From an uncultured Bacteroidota bacterium (GTDB lineage Bacteria > Bacteroidota > Bacteroidia > Chitinophagales > Chitinophagaceae), in NCBI GenBank assembly GCA_903835005.1, contig CAILLK010000041.1, forward strand, positions 1 to 46,817: DNA of 46,817 bases, in the 5' to 3' direction. Positions 37,250 to 44,973 of the stretch are shown in pieces. How positions within the stretch are numbered: the first letter of the stretch is position 1; each line of letters opens with the position of its first letter. Under the pieces are notes generated by a model. The model had not been told where the DNA came from. It did no database searches and saw nothing but the letters and a program-made list of their open reading frames with translations. Both the position numbers and the translations under genes were made by a program.

Positions 37250-37915
37250 ATGGCTAAATCCTTTTACAACCTCGATGATAACATTGAATTAAACCAAAAC
37301 CGGCATGAGCAGATTATTGCCGAATATGATAAAGTTATCGCCAAAATCTCCAATATCATTATTGTTTACACGGCTGTATCTTATTTTTTCGTCCCTATTG
37401 CACAAGACATTGTAGATGGTAAAATGCATAGTCAGCTCTTCTGGGTTTGTCTATTTTTATTTTCTGCTATTTTTCTTATTTCATTTATCTGTACCGTGAT
37501 CTTTTTATGGCCGCGCGATGTAGATACCCTCAAGCCGCCAAGTGAATACTATACCGATATACGAAATAAAATAGAACCAAAATACACCTCCTTAAAAACC
37601 GGAACGGATATCGCTGCAGTTGATATAATATTAAAATCGGCCTACAACAGTGAACTCGAAACAGCTATCAACGATAACTGAGATATAGTTCATCACAAAA
37701 AAGGCTATTACAATAAAGCCTTCGCGTTCAGTCTTATTTCCATGCTGCCGTTCGTTGCCTGCCTGTATTTCCATATCATTATCAAAGATGATAAAATACA
37801 AAGGGTGAAGATCGAAGGCATTGAAAAATTGATTAACTTTACTACAGACCCGGTCGGAAAAACACTTAGCGAACCATTGCCAAAACAGAATGACACTTTA
37901 AAAAATAAGCTATGA
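37250..37915 (+). pseudogene. Three-helix membrane protein gene with an in-frame TGA
   Basis: From the ATG at 37250 the frame reads MAKSFYNLDDNIELNQNRHE..., two membrane helices (IIIVYTAVSYFFVPIAQDIV and FWVCLFLFSAIFLISFICTV), a WPRDVDTL loop and a helical segment, then hits TGA at 37679-37681. The same frame continues with DIVHHKKGYYNKAFAFSLIS then MLPFVACLYFHIIIKDDKI, which gives a third membrane helix, and stops at 37913-37915. The whole would be about 221 residues. The final TGA overlaps the next gene's ATG (ATGA at 37912-37915), supporting that this distal part is coding. The family is not recognised; the 2TM + helical + 1TM plan resembles small SLATT-like effector proteins. The TGA may be a mutation of CGA or TGG, or a sequence error. 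Confidence 0.7.
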
Positions 37916-38097
37916 GTATCATCGATTTCTTCATAAAAAAGAAAAAGAAAGCTAAAAAAATTGGCCCGGACAGCAAAACTTCCGCCTCCAGATACCCCTG
38001 GATTGCCGATGATGATGTAGTTACCTCAACCCCCAATAAAAGAAATGAATGGTCGGCAATTGAAAAAAAAGGTGGTACCTCCCTTGACGAAAAATAA
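37912..38097 (+). CDS. Small basic protein overlapping the membrane protein gene
   Basis: A 61-residue protein, MSIIDFFIKKKKKAKKIGPD then mainly polar residues ending GGTSLDEK. The ATG at 37912 shares bases with the TGA of the preceding frame, a typical coupled arrangement. The amphipathic start and Lys run could attach to membrane or nucleic acid. No family is recognised. The hexanucleotide repeat begins right after its stop. Confidence 0.6.
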   Translation: MSIIDFFIKKKKKAKKIGPDSKTSASRYPWIADDDVVTSTPNKRNEWSAIEKKGGTSLDEK

Positions 38098-38098
38098 A

Positions 38099-38155
38099 TC
38101 CCAAATTCCAAATCCAAATCCAAATCCAAATCCAAATCCCAAATTCCAAATCCCA
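38099..38155. repeat. Hexanucleotide tandem repeat (aaatcc) upstream of the LysR gene
   Basis: About nine near-perfect units of caaatc or caaattc, with five in perfect tandem at about 38110-38139. The array ends 6 bp before the -33 box of the downstream promoter. Confidence 0.8.
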
Positions 38156-38161
38156 ATAGAT

Positions 38162-38193
38162 TTTGCCTATATCAAACCAAAATTCTATATTTG
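38162..38193 (+). promoter_or_regulatory. Promoter of the OxyR-like gene
   Basis: TTTG at 38162-38165, 20-bp spacer and TATATTTG (TAnnTTTG) at 38186-38193, matching the Bacteroidota consensus. The start codon at 38210 is 16 nt downstream, so the leader is short. Confidence 0.75.
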
Positions 38194-38209
38194 CGCAATA
38201 ATTCCTTCC

Positions 38210-39172
38210 ATGACCATTACACAATTAGAATACGTTGTAGCCGTAGCTACCTACAAGAGTTTTGTAGCAGCTGCCGAAAAATGCTTTGTTACACAGCCCA
38301 CACTCAGTATGCAGATCCAGAAACTCGAGGAAGAACTGGGCATTAAAATATTCGACCGCAACAAGCACCCCATAGCAGTTTCAGAAATGGGCGTAATGAT
38401 TGTGGAGCAGGCCCGCATAGCGCTTGCTGAGTGCGAACGAATACATGAACTCATCAACGGCCAGCAGAAAATACTCTCTGGCGCTTTCAAGTTTGCAGCC
38501 ATACCTACAGTAGCGCCAAATATACTGCCCGGCCTGCTCGACAGCTATTCTAAAAACTATCCCGATATGCGCCTCAATGTAAAGGAAATGGAAACCAACC
38601 AGATCCTCTCTGCACTGCGCAATAATGAGATTCATGCTGCCCTTGTCAGCACCCCCCTCGAAGAAAACGACATTAAAGAATACCCCCTGTTTTACGAACC
38701 TTTTGTAGGTTATTTTCATAAGGGCGAGGCCGCGCTCAGTAAGCGCATGATTCTTCCCGAAGATATCTCACTCGAGCGCATATGGATGCTTAATGAAGGT
38801 CATTGTATGCGCAACCAGATCATCAACCTCTGCGCCGAACATATACAGAAATTCCAGGCCGACCGTCCCTACCGCTACGAAAGCAGCAACGTAGAAACGC
38901 TCCGCCGCATGGTAGAAAAAAACGGCGGCATGACCGTCCTCCCCGAACTTGCAACGCTCGAATTCACCGAAGATCAGATCGAAAACATCCGCTACTTCCA
39001 GGACCCCGAACCTGTGCGCGAAATCAGCCTCGTTACCAACAGCCACTTCGTCCGCATGAGCGTTCTCCAGAGCCTCATGGACGAAATTCTCAAGCTCGTA
39101 CCCGAAAAAATGCGCGTTCAGAAAAAGAACCGCAAGGTACTCAGAATCCAGAGCGCAAAGCTGGAGTTGTAA
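38210..39172 (+). CDS. LysR-family regulator, OxyR-like
   Basis: A 320-residue DNA-binding protein. The N-terminal winged HTH is MTITQLEYVVAVATYKSFVA then AAEKCFVTQPTLSMQIQKLE, and the substrate-binding domain follows from about residue 90. It resembles OxyR in size and the LysR_substrate fold; a Cys in HCMRNQIINLC (about 205-215) matches the peroxide-sensing region, so peroxide response is plausible. The frame extends upstream through the tandem repeat to 38045 but the promoter position favours 38210. Target genes are not in this window. Confidence 0.9.
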   Translation: MTITQLEYVVAVATYKSFVAAAEKCFVTQPTLSMQIQKLEEELGIKIFDRNKHPIAVSEMGVMIVEQARIALAECERIHELINGQQKILSGAFKFAAIPTVAPNILPGLLDSYSKNYPDMRLNVKEMETNQILSALRNNEIHAALVSTPLEENDIKEYPLFYEPFVGYFHKGEAALSKRMILPEDISLERIWMLNEGHCMRNQIINLCAEHIQKFQADRPYRYESSNVETLRRMVEKNGGMTVLPELATLEFTEDQIENIRYFQDPEPVREISLVTNSHFVRMSVLQSLMDEILKLVPEKMRVQKKNRKVLRIQSAKLEL

Positions 39173-39412
39173 ATGATAAGCAGCAATATAATTGTTGGCT
39201 AAGACAGAGCTTCTGTTTTTTCAGGATAGTTGCGTCAGCCAGCGAGGATAGAATTTGCAAACTTATGCAGAAAATTCCCAATGCCAAATATTCATTAGAA
39301 ATCGGCATTAGCGGGATTTTGAGGTCTTCAATCGGATCTTTGCAAATTGCGGCTTCGCACCTTTACGGAAGATTTTTCTATGACGTTTTATTGTGTTTAA
39401 TTGCTATAACAC

Positions 39413-39454
39413 CAGAAGAGGCCACCCTTTCACAGGCAGCCTCTTCTGTTTTTT
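39413..39454 (+). terminator. Terminator downstream of the OxyR-like gene
   Basis: A 10-bp stem (cagaagaggc / gcctcttctg) with a 16-nt loop is followed by six T. It lies 240 bp past the LysR stop and 17 bp past the end of the convergent Ig-like repeat gene, so it may act both ways. Confidence 0.75.
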
Positions 39455-39471
39455 ATATGCAACTTCTGTTC

Positions 39472-41379
39472 TTAATGTGCTATTTCCAGTTTGCTGGTAT
39501 AGATCAGGGTTGCAGTGCGCACAGTTACAAGGTAAAGACCGTTTGTAATTTGGGCAAGATCTATTTGTTTTACGCCTGTGCCCTGTTTCAGTTCTGTTGT
39601 TCCGTTGTATACTTCACGGCCGGCCACATCAGTTATGACCACATTGGCGGTCTCTTCCGTTTTTTCGTTCCACTGAATATTCAGTTTGTTACTGGCAGGA
39701 TTAGGGAAAGTAAATACTTCAGAATTTGCCGCATTCACAGATGGAACACCTGTCATATTTGGTGTAATTGTGTGTGATATTGTATGCATGATAAAGCTGG
39801 CTGCCGACATACCCGGATTGGCTGCTGTCAGGGTGATACCTGTATAAGCGGTGGTCAGATAGTTAAGCGAGTCGGGGAATATATGATAGGTTGCCCCTAC
39901 TGGCAGTCCGCTGCAAGAGTAGTGGCCGGCGCTATTGGTAAAGGTCTTCAATACCAACCGGCCGGTGGCTGAGTTCACTACATAGATCTGTATGTTAGCT
40001 GCAGGGGCTCCTGTCGACGTGCCTTTGTTGGCGCCGGTAGTTACATCGCCTGCTATAAAACCAGGTCCGGCAGTAACAGTACCCCAGGCCATATGCACGT
40101 CTTTATTTACATCTGATGCACCGGCAGTATGATAAATTACATCAGCATCATGCCAGTAGAAATAACTGGTATGGTAGGTAGGCATAAACCCGGTTACAGT
40201 AAGCGAAGAATCCTGTGTTGCCGCCTTTATCCTGAATGAATCGGTAGCCAGGCCGGTAAACTGGTAGAACACACTTGAACCGTAACAATATATAGATTGA
40301 GAATCTATTGCAGAAAGTATATGGGTTATCGGATTATAGTGAATCAGCCATATTGTTACATTGCCATAATAACTGAGTGTATCGAAATAGACTGTTCCTG
40401 AAATCCCGTTCAGCGCTGTATCAGTTACGGTAACGGTATCATGGGCCACACCACCGCAACCGGTGTAGGTATAGCTGATAAGTGAAGATCCCAGAGTAAC
40501 GGGCGTAATTAAGCCCGAAGTTGGATTTATAGTTAATACAGCAGGTGAGGTACTGCTCCATGTGCCGCCTGGCTGGCTGTCGTAAAGATAGGCTGAAGTG
40601 TAACCAAGTGGCAGCGACGTTGTTCCGCTAATATAGCCGGGTGCTGTAGTAGTACTTATGGTCAATAATGATGTTGCTACCGATGTGCCGCAGGTGCCGG
40701 TAGTAGTATAGCTGATAGTGGTAGTACCACCCGATACCGGAGTAATAACGCCTGTTGTAGCCCCTATGGTTGCTACCGCAGGATTACTGCTGCTCCAGGT
40801 GCCGCCAAGCCCTGCAGAATCACTATAGGTATAGGATCCGGTCAGACAAACGGTTACAGATGCTGGAATATAGCCGGTTGATGTGGCATCTACAGAAACA
40901 GTAGTTACTGCAGAGCATCCGCCAACGGTATAATAAACATTGGCTACCCCGCCGGCTACTCCTGTTACAATACCTGTTGCCGAACCAACTGTTGCATAAT
41001 AATAGTAGGAGCTCCAGGTACCGCCTGGCGTAGCGTCATAAAGTGTTGTGGTTGCACCTGCGCAGATGGTTACGCCGCCACCTGATATCGGAGCTGGCGA
41101 GGGGTTTACCGTAAAATCACCGGTCACATAGCTGCCACCCAGGGTGTAGGTGATCGTAATTGTTCCGGAAGCAATACCGGTAATGGCTCCTGATGTGGCA
41201 TCAATTGACCCTACGGCAGGATTGCTGCTCGACCATACACCGCCCGGGCTCAGGGAGTCAGATACATAAAGGTAAGAACCTATACACACGGTGCCGGACG
41301 TGGGCGACATGGGATACAATGCAAAAGATGCATACGATAGCAACAAGGCTAAACAACTTAGGGAAAGAAATTTTTTCAT
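39472..41379 (-). CDS. Ig-like (BIG2) repeat protein with T9SS sorting domain
   Basis: A 635-residue secreted protein. The signal peptide is residues 1-20 (ending SFA). About four to five Ig-like repeats of 75-85 residues fill 25-330, each with GGTWSSSNPAVATIxxxTGxIT then PVxxGxxTISYT. Then come a carboxypeptidase-like domain (about 340-530, GISGTVYFDTL, IAGDVTTGANKGTSTG), and a Por-type sorting domain at the end (FPNPASNKLNIQW ... GLYLVTVRTATL). It is likely a surface or matrix protein, with unknown ligand. The gene stands alone. Confidence 0.88.
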   Translation of the reverse strand: MKKFLSLSCLALLLSYASFALYPMSPTSGTVCIGSYLYVSDSLSPGGVWSSSNPAVGSIDATSGAITGIASGTITITYTLGGSYVTGDFTVNPSPAPISGGGVTICAGATTTLYDATPGGTWSSYYYYATVGSATGIVTGVAGGVANVYYTVGGCSAVTTVSVDATSTGYIPASVTVCLTGSYTYSDSAGLGGTWSSSNPAVATIGATTGVITPVSGGTTTISYTTTGTCGTSVATSLLTISTTTAPGYISGTTSLPLGYTSAYLYDSQPGGTWSSTSPAVLTINPTSGLITPVTLGSSLISYTYTGCGGVAHDTVTVTDTALNGISGTVYFDTLSYYGNVTIWLIHYNPITHILSAIDSQSIYCYGSSVFYQFTGLATDSFRIKAATQDSSLTVTGFMPTYHTSYFYWHDADVIYHTAGASDVNKDVHMAWGTVTAGPGFIAGDVTTGANKGTSTGAPAANIQIYVVNSATGRLVLKTFTNSAGHYSCSGLPVGATYHIFPDSLNYLTTAYTGITLTAANPGMSAASFIMHTISHTITPNMTGVPSVNAANSEVFTFPNPASNKLNIQWNEKTEETANVVITDVAGREVYNGTTELKQGTGVKQIDLAQITNGLYLVTVRTATLIYTSKLEIAH

Positions 41380-41687
41380 AATTTTAAAATTGAAGGCGTT
41401 AAAAATAAGTATTTTTATTTATATGCGAGGTTTTTTTGCACCTCATTGTAATAGACGAGGGTCAAATGAAAAACGTTAGGGTTTTATATATTTTTATTTT
41501 TGACCAGTATAATATGGATTCAGTTTTGAGTCAGAGGCATCTGCAGTTATCCGCATGACGGTATCGGCAACATAAGTCTGTATGACTTCACCAATAAAAC
41601 TTTAACCCTTTCAGGAATCCCTGACTGAATGCCTGATTCAGCTGGTTTCCCTTACTGATTTGAATAAACGATTCAAACTGAAATTCA
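41380..41687. other. 308-bp intergenic region, no gene seen
   Basis: AT-rich stretch with a short imperfect inverted repeat (gcgaggt / acctc, about 41424-41439) but no clear gene or terminator. The promoter of the Ig-like repeat gene would lie at its left end. Confidence 0.45.
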
Positions 41688-42029
41688 TTATTCGCCTGCC
41701 ACTCTGGTATATTTATATACCCGGGTCGGGTTAAGCATTCTGGACCGCTGGGCCATTGCTACATTCACAGTCAGATCAAAATCATACAGCAGAAATGAAT
41801 CAGGAGTAACATCTATAATAAAAGTACGAAGCCATGCCATAGGCTTTACCACCTTTATCTGCCATTTCTTAAATTGCATATGCCTTATTATCTCAAAACT
41901 TGTCTTATCAGGTTTGGAGTCGGCAAAAACCGTTAAATCATTTCCTATAATCAATATGGTTTGTTCGTCAGTATCCCTTTTCCAGTTACCCTGCAGCTGT
42001 GCCATAAGGTCATTTAGTTCTATCTCCAT
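41688..42029 (-). CDS. Small lipocalin-like hypothetical protein
   Basis: A 113-residue protein without a signal peptide. LQGNWKRDTDEQTILIIGND at the start and the strand-rich pattern that follows (FEIIRHMQFKKWQIKVVKPM, FIIDVTPDSFLLYDFDLTVN) resemble lipocalin-like or DUF-type beta barrels. No specific family is recognised. It sits alone between two T9SS cargo genes. Confidence 0.6.
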   Translation of the reverse strand: MEIELNDLMAQLQGNWKRDTDEQTILIIGNDLTVFADSKPDKTSFEIIRHMQFKKWQIKVVKPMAWLRTFIIDVTPDSFLLYDFDLTVNVAMAQRSRMLNPTRVYKYTRVAGE

Positions 42030-42189
42030 CTTTTCGTATTTATATTGTATGCTGCAAAGGTCGTTAATATAATAGGTAACACATAATTTATGTTTTGTAT
42101 TACCACTGTCAGGTCTAAGGATTGAATAACTGGAATTAAAATTAAACAGGGATTTCTGTATAAAGTTTATTGATTTTCAGATGTAATAA

Positions 42190-43569
42190 TTACTCTTTTA
42201 CAAACCTCCTCACTTCTGTGCCGTTTATCCTGATGAGGTAAATGCCAGTAGGAATGGTGGATATATCAATTTCCACCTGTTTTAAATGATACCCCTGACT
42301 GTATATTAATTGTCCTAAAACGTTAGTAATAACTACTGTATTTATCAATACTGATGCTGATATAGTTAGTTTATTTGTGGCTGGATTAGGGTCTATACCT
42401 GCTAATTGTGGCAGAATGATATCGGCAATTCCTGTTTCCAGGATGTTGCATTCTGGTTGAATCACTTTACGAATACGGTTATTTCCATTATCTGCAATAT
42501 AAATATTGCCGTATCCATCACATGCTAAACCATCCGGAAACGTTAATGTTGCTGCTGTAGCAGGCCCGCCATCTCCACTGAAACCGGGATTTAGCTGCCC
42601 GGTTACAGTACACATCATTCCTGAGCCATCTACCTTTCTGATAGTTGGGTAATAATTTGCAGCGAAGTAAAGATTGCCTGATAAATCTGTTGCTAAACCT
42701 TTTCCACCATCAATCTTTCCATCTGTAGCTGCTCCACCATCCCCGCTATAACCATCGATACCTGTTCCTGCGTATTTACTTAAGATACCGTTGGTGTCAA
42801 CCATTAATATTGAACTTAAACTATATTTCCAATGATCAGGTGTATTGAAATACCCGAAATAAATATTACCAATGGCATCTGAGCACATACCAGATAAAGC
42901 TACAAGCTTAGCTGCTGTTGCTGGCTCAGGGGTACTATGATCTTCAGGATAATAGATGGTTAGGAAAGTATCACCAGCCACAACACTCAGGATTCCTGCA
43001 GTATCCACTTTGGCCACCTGGCTGTAATTAGTTAAATAGAAATTCCCGTTTTTATCCGTACAGACACCAGAAATACCGAAATAACCGTTTATGCTGGTAG
43101 CTGTGGCAGGAACTCCGCTAATCATCCATGGGTTGCCAGATGTTCCACCACCAGCTACAGTTGTTACAATCCCGGTTATTGCATCAACTTTTCTAATTCT
43201 GGCATTACCTCTATCAGCAATATATATATTATTAGCTCCATCAACGGCTATTCCTACGATATACGAAAAACGCGCCATTGTTGCTGGCAATCCATCGCCG
43301 GAAAAACCAAACCCCGTAGTATCTGAACCGGCAAACCTTGTAATTCTACCAGATGGGTCTACTTTTCGAACCCTGCTGTATGGGTAGCTTTCTGTAAAAT
43401 ATATATTGCCAATCGCATCAATAGCGCAGTAACGGGGATTGATTGCCGCATCTGTCGCCATCCCGCCGTCTCCACTACTCCCTGCGGTTCCGTTACCTGC
43501 AATAGTTGTAATAATTTGTGCCTGGGTAATCAAAGGCATCAGAAGCATAATAATTAATAACCTTTTCAT
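42190..43569 (-). CDS. NHL-repeat secreted protein with T9SS sorting domain
   Basis: A 459-residue protein with a signal peptide (residues 1-17, ending TQA). Six NHL repeats make a likely beta-propeller: AGNGTAGSSGDGGMATDAAI, DAIGNIYFTESYPYSRVRKV, GIAVDGANNIYIADRGNARI and similar units ending in CDGYGNIYIADNGNNRIRKV. The tail is a Por-type sorting domain (IDPNPATNKLTISA ... IPTGIYLIRINGTE). Such proteins are secreted and probably bind partners through the propeller. The ligand is unknown. Confidence 0.9.
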   Translation of the reverse strand: MKRLLIIMLLMPLITQAQIITTIAGNGTAGSSGDGGMATDAAINPRYCAIDAIGNIYFTESYPYSRVRKVDPSGRITRFAGSDTTGFGFSGDGLPATMARFSYIVGIAVDGANNIYIADRGNARIRKVDAITGIVTTVAGGGTSGNPWMISGVPATATSINGYFGISGVCTDKNGNFYLTNYSQVAKVDTAGILSVVAGDTFLTIYYPEDHSTPEPATAAKLVALSGMCSDAIGNIYFGYFNTPDHWKYSLSSILMVDTNGILSKYAGTGIDGYSGDGGAATDGKIDGGKGLATDLSGNLYFAANYYPTIRKVDGSGMMCTVTGQLNPGFSGDGGPATAATLTFPDGLACDGYGNIYIADNGNNRIRKVIQPECNILETGIADIILPQLAGIDPNPATNKLTISASVLINTVVITNVLGQLIYSQGYHLKQVEIDISTIPTGIYLIRINGTEVRRFVKE

Positions 43570-43642
43570 AGAAGAATCTATATACTAAAGGTACTCATTT
43601 ATTCAATTCAAATTAGAAATTTATAATAATCTCACAATGAAA

Positions 43643-43666
43643 AAGCCCCACATTGCTGTGAGGCTT
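43643..43666 (-). terminator. Terminator-like hairpin beside the tRNA-Pro fragment
   Basis: aagcc-c-caca / tgtg-a-ggctt with a four-base loop. On the minus strand it runs into TTTTTC, so it can stop leftward transcription from the AraC gene. It also sits where a terminator would follow a tRNA gene on that strand. Confidence 0.7.
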
Positions 43667-43674
43667 CTCAAGAG

Positions 43675-43688
43675 TCGGGATGACTGGA
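43675..43688 (-). other. Fragment identical to the 3' end of tRNA-Pro
   Basis: On the minus strand it reads TCCAGTCATCCCGA, the T-arm and acceptor end of a Bacteroidota tRNA-Pro. The upstream T-loop is altered (ttcgaaagttg), and the 5' half of the tRNA is absent, so it is not a functional gene. Such fragments mark the attachment site of integrated elements. Confidence 0.5.
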
Positions 43689-43701
43689 CAACTTTCGAAC
43701 T
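43681..43701. repeat. 21-bp direct repeat, left copy
   Basis: tgactggacaactttcgaac plus one T, identical to 43809-43829. It overlaps the tRNA-Pro fragment, in the manner of an att site. Confidence 0.7.
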
Positions 43702-43808
43702 CTTTTATTCAAGATCTTAACGCAATTCAACACATGATTACTTCACTCGAAATAGACCTGCACAAACCTGTATAACCCTACATAACTCAGCACAACTCGA
43801 ATTGAAGT

Positions 43809-43829
43809 TGACTGGACAACTTTCGAACT
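43809..43829. repeat. 21-bp direct repeat, right copy
   Basis: Exact copy of 43681-43701, 128 bp away. The DNA between has repeated acaa-type motifs (cctgcacaaacctg, cagcacaactcg) that could be integrase arm sites. Confidence 0.7.
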
Positions 43830-43890
43830 AAAGTATCTACTATGTTGGATGGAAGAAGGTTAGTGGTAGCTATCTGACAAAAAACAAATG

Positions 43891-44883
43891 CTAATCGTTA
43901 AATGCCTTTTGATCATCTTTCGTTGCTGAATATTTCTTTGGTTTGATGCCGATGTGTTGTTTAAACACTCTTGAGAAATGACTTAAATTGATAAAACCAA
44001 GTTTGTAGCCGACATCTGAAACAGACAAATTTCCCTCTCTCAGCAAACGAGCAGCCTCTTTCATTCTGAACTCCTGGTAATAATTAAAAATACTGTTACC
44101 GAAAATTTGCTTGAACAATCGCTTCAATTTGGATGGACTCATATGGACACTGGCTGACAATTCACTAATAACAGGTGGAGTGTCTAGGTGTTTAAGCATC
44201 CACTCCTTTACCGCGTAAAGGGCTTGAATGTCATGGCTGTTTAATGCATAAATACGTTGTTCATCCCGTCTTTCGAGTTCCATCAATAACCTGCAGATTA
44301 GCTCTTCAGCCTTGATCCTCAGGAAAAACAGTTCAAAGGTCCCGCCAGTAGGTTTGATCACTAATTCGTCAACAATACGCTGTAAGGAAGAAAATAATAT
44401 TTGCTCAAACAGTAATGGTTGTGCATTCTGCAAGAGACTTTGTAAGACCGGCGATGTTTTCGACGAGTCAAATAACCCTTTCAAATAGTCTGCATTGACT
44501 TCTATATTGATAACTGCTGTATTGCTATGAATAATGATGACCTCATCGGTATTTATTCTGCTGGTTGCAATTAATACAGAGGGTATTTTCGTCATGTAAC
44601 CTTCTTCCTTTGCCATATCTGATTTAGGGAAGATATTTTGAAACTTAAAAAATATCCTTCTCCTAGAAGTATCTACTTCTGGGTTTTCAATGACCACGTT
44701 TTCATATAGTTCATAATTACTGATTAGCATATGGATGTCCTCATTAAAAACAAATCCCGCACAATACCCCTTACCGTATTTTTCAGGAATGTCTAATCTG
44801 TTGCTCTTTACATCAGTGCCTAACAATCGGGCAAGGGTCTTTAGCACCTTTGGTACTGTTGGCTGCTTGTCATCGTCCATCAA
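43891..44883 (-). CDS. AraC-family transcriptional regulator
   Basis: A 330-residue DNA-binding protein whose C-terminal HTH region is VISELSASVHMSPSKLKRLF then KQIFGNSIFNYYQEFRMKEA, with SVSDVGYKLGFINLSHFSRV and FKQHIGIKPKKYS as the second half. The N-terminal 220 residues have no recognised domain. It is divergent from the MFS exporter gene, so it probably controls that gene. It lies on the right side of the tRNA-Pro fragment, in a block that may be foreign. Confidence 0.9.
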   Translation of the reverse strand: MMDDDKQPTVPKVLKTLARLLGTDVKSNRLDIPEKYGKGYCAGFVFNEDIHMLISNYELYENVVIENPEVDTSRRRIFFKFQNIFPKSDMAKEEGYMTKIPSVLIATSRINTDEVIIIHSNTAVINIEVNADYLKGLFDSSKTSPVLQSLLQNAQPLLFEQILFSSLQRIVDELVIKPTGGTFELFFLRIKAEELICRLLMELERRDEQRIYALNSHDIQALYAVKEWMLKHLDTPPVISELSASVHMSPSKLKRLFKQIFGNSIFNYYQEFRMKEAARLLREGNLSVSDVGYKLGFINLSHFSRVFKQHIGIKPKKYSATKDDQKAFND

Positions 44884-44902
44884 TGGTCTTATTCGACTAT
44901 TT

Positions 44903-44919
44903 ATGTAGCTAATGTAGCT
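44903..44919. promoter_or_regulatory. Tandem 8-bp motif in the AraC-MFS divergent region
   Basis: ATGTAGCT occurs at 44903-44910 and 44912-44919, with a 9-bp period, between the divergent starts at 44883 and 44974. Paired direct repeats are typical AraC-family binding sites, so it is a candidate operator. Confidence 0.35.
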
Positions 44920-44973
44920 ATTTTAGCCCAAAAACATCATTCAATTTTGTATGATAATCAACCGAAGTGAAAT

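Larger units (their letters stand above)
43570..43890. other. Intergenic region with tRNA-Pro 3' fragment and direct repeats
   Basis: This stretch has no gene. It holds the hairpin at 43643-43666, a 14-nt match to the 3' end of tRNA-Pro at 43675-43688, and a 21-bp direct repeat at 43681-43701 and 43809-43829. It separates the NHL gene from the AraC/MFS/DoxX block. Confidence 0.6.

Noticed and set aside
37679-37681. TGA recoding (Trp or selenocysteine)
   Set aside because: TGA serves as the normal stop of the rhomboid gene and of this same frame; no selenocysteine hairpin was recognised.
38099-38155. CRISPR array
   Set aside because: The repeat unit is only 6 bp with no spacers.
38803-39777. 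A long frame (324 codons) on the plus strand within the LysR gene and beyond
   Set aside because: Composition is Arg/Pro/His-rich as expected of an antisense or off-frame shadow, and it crosses the terminator.
43675-43701. A functional tRNA-Pro gene
   Set aside because: Only the last 14 nt match; the T-loop is altered and the 5' half is missing.
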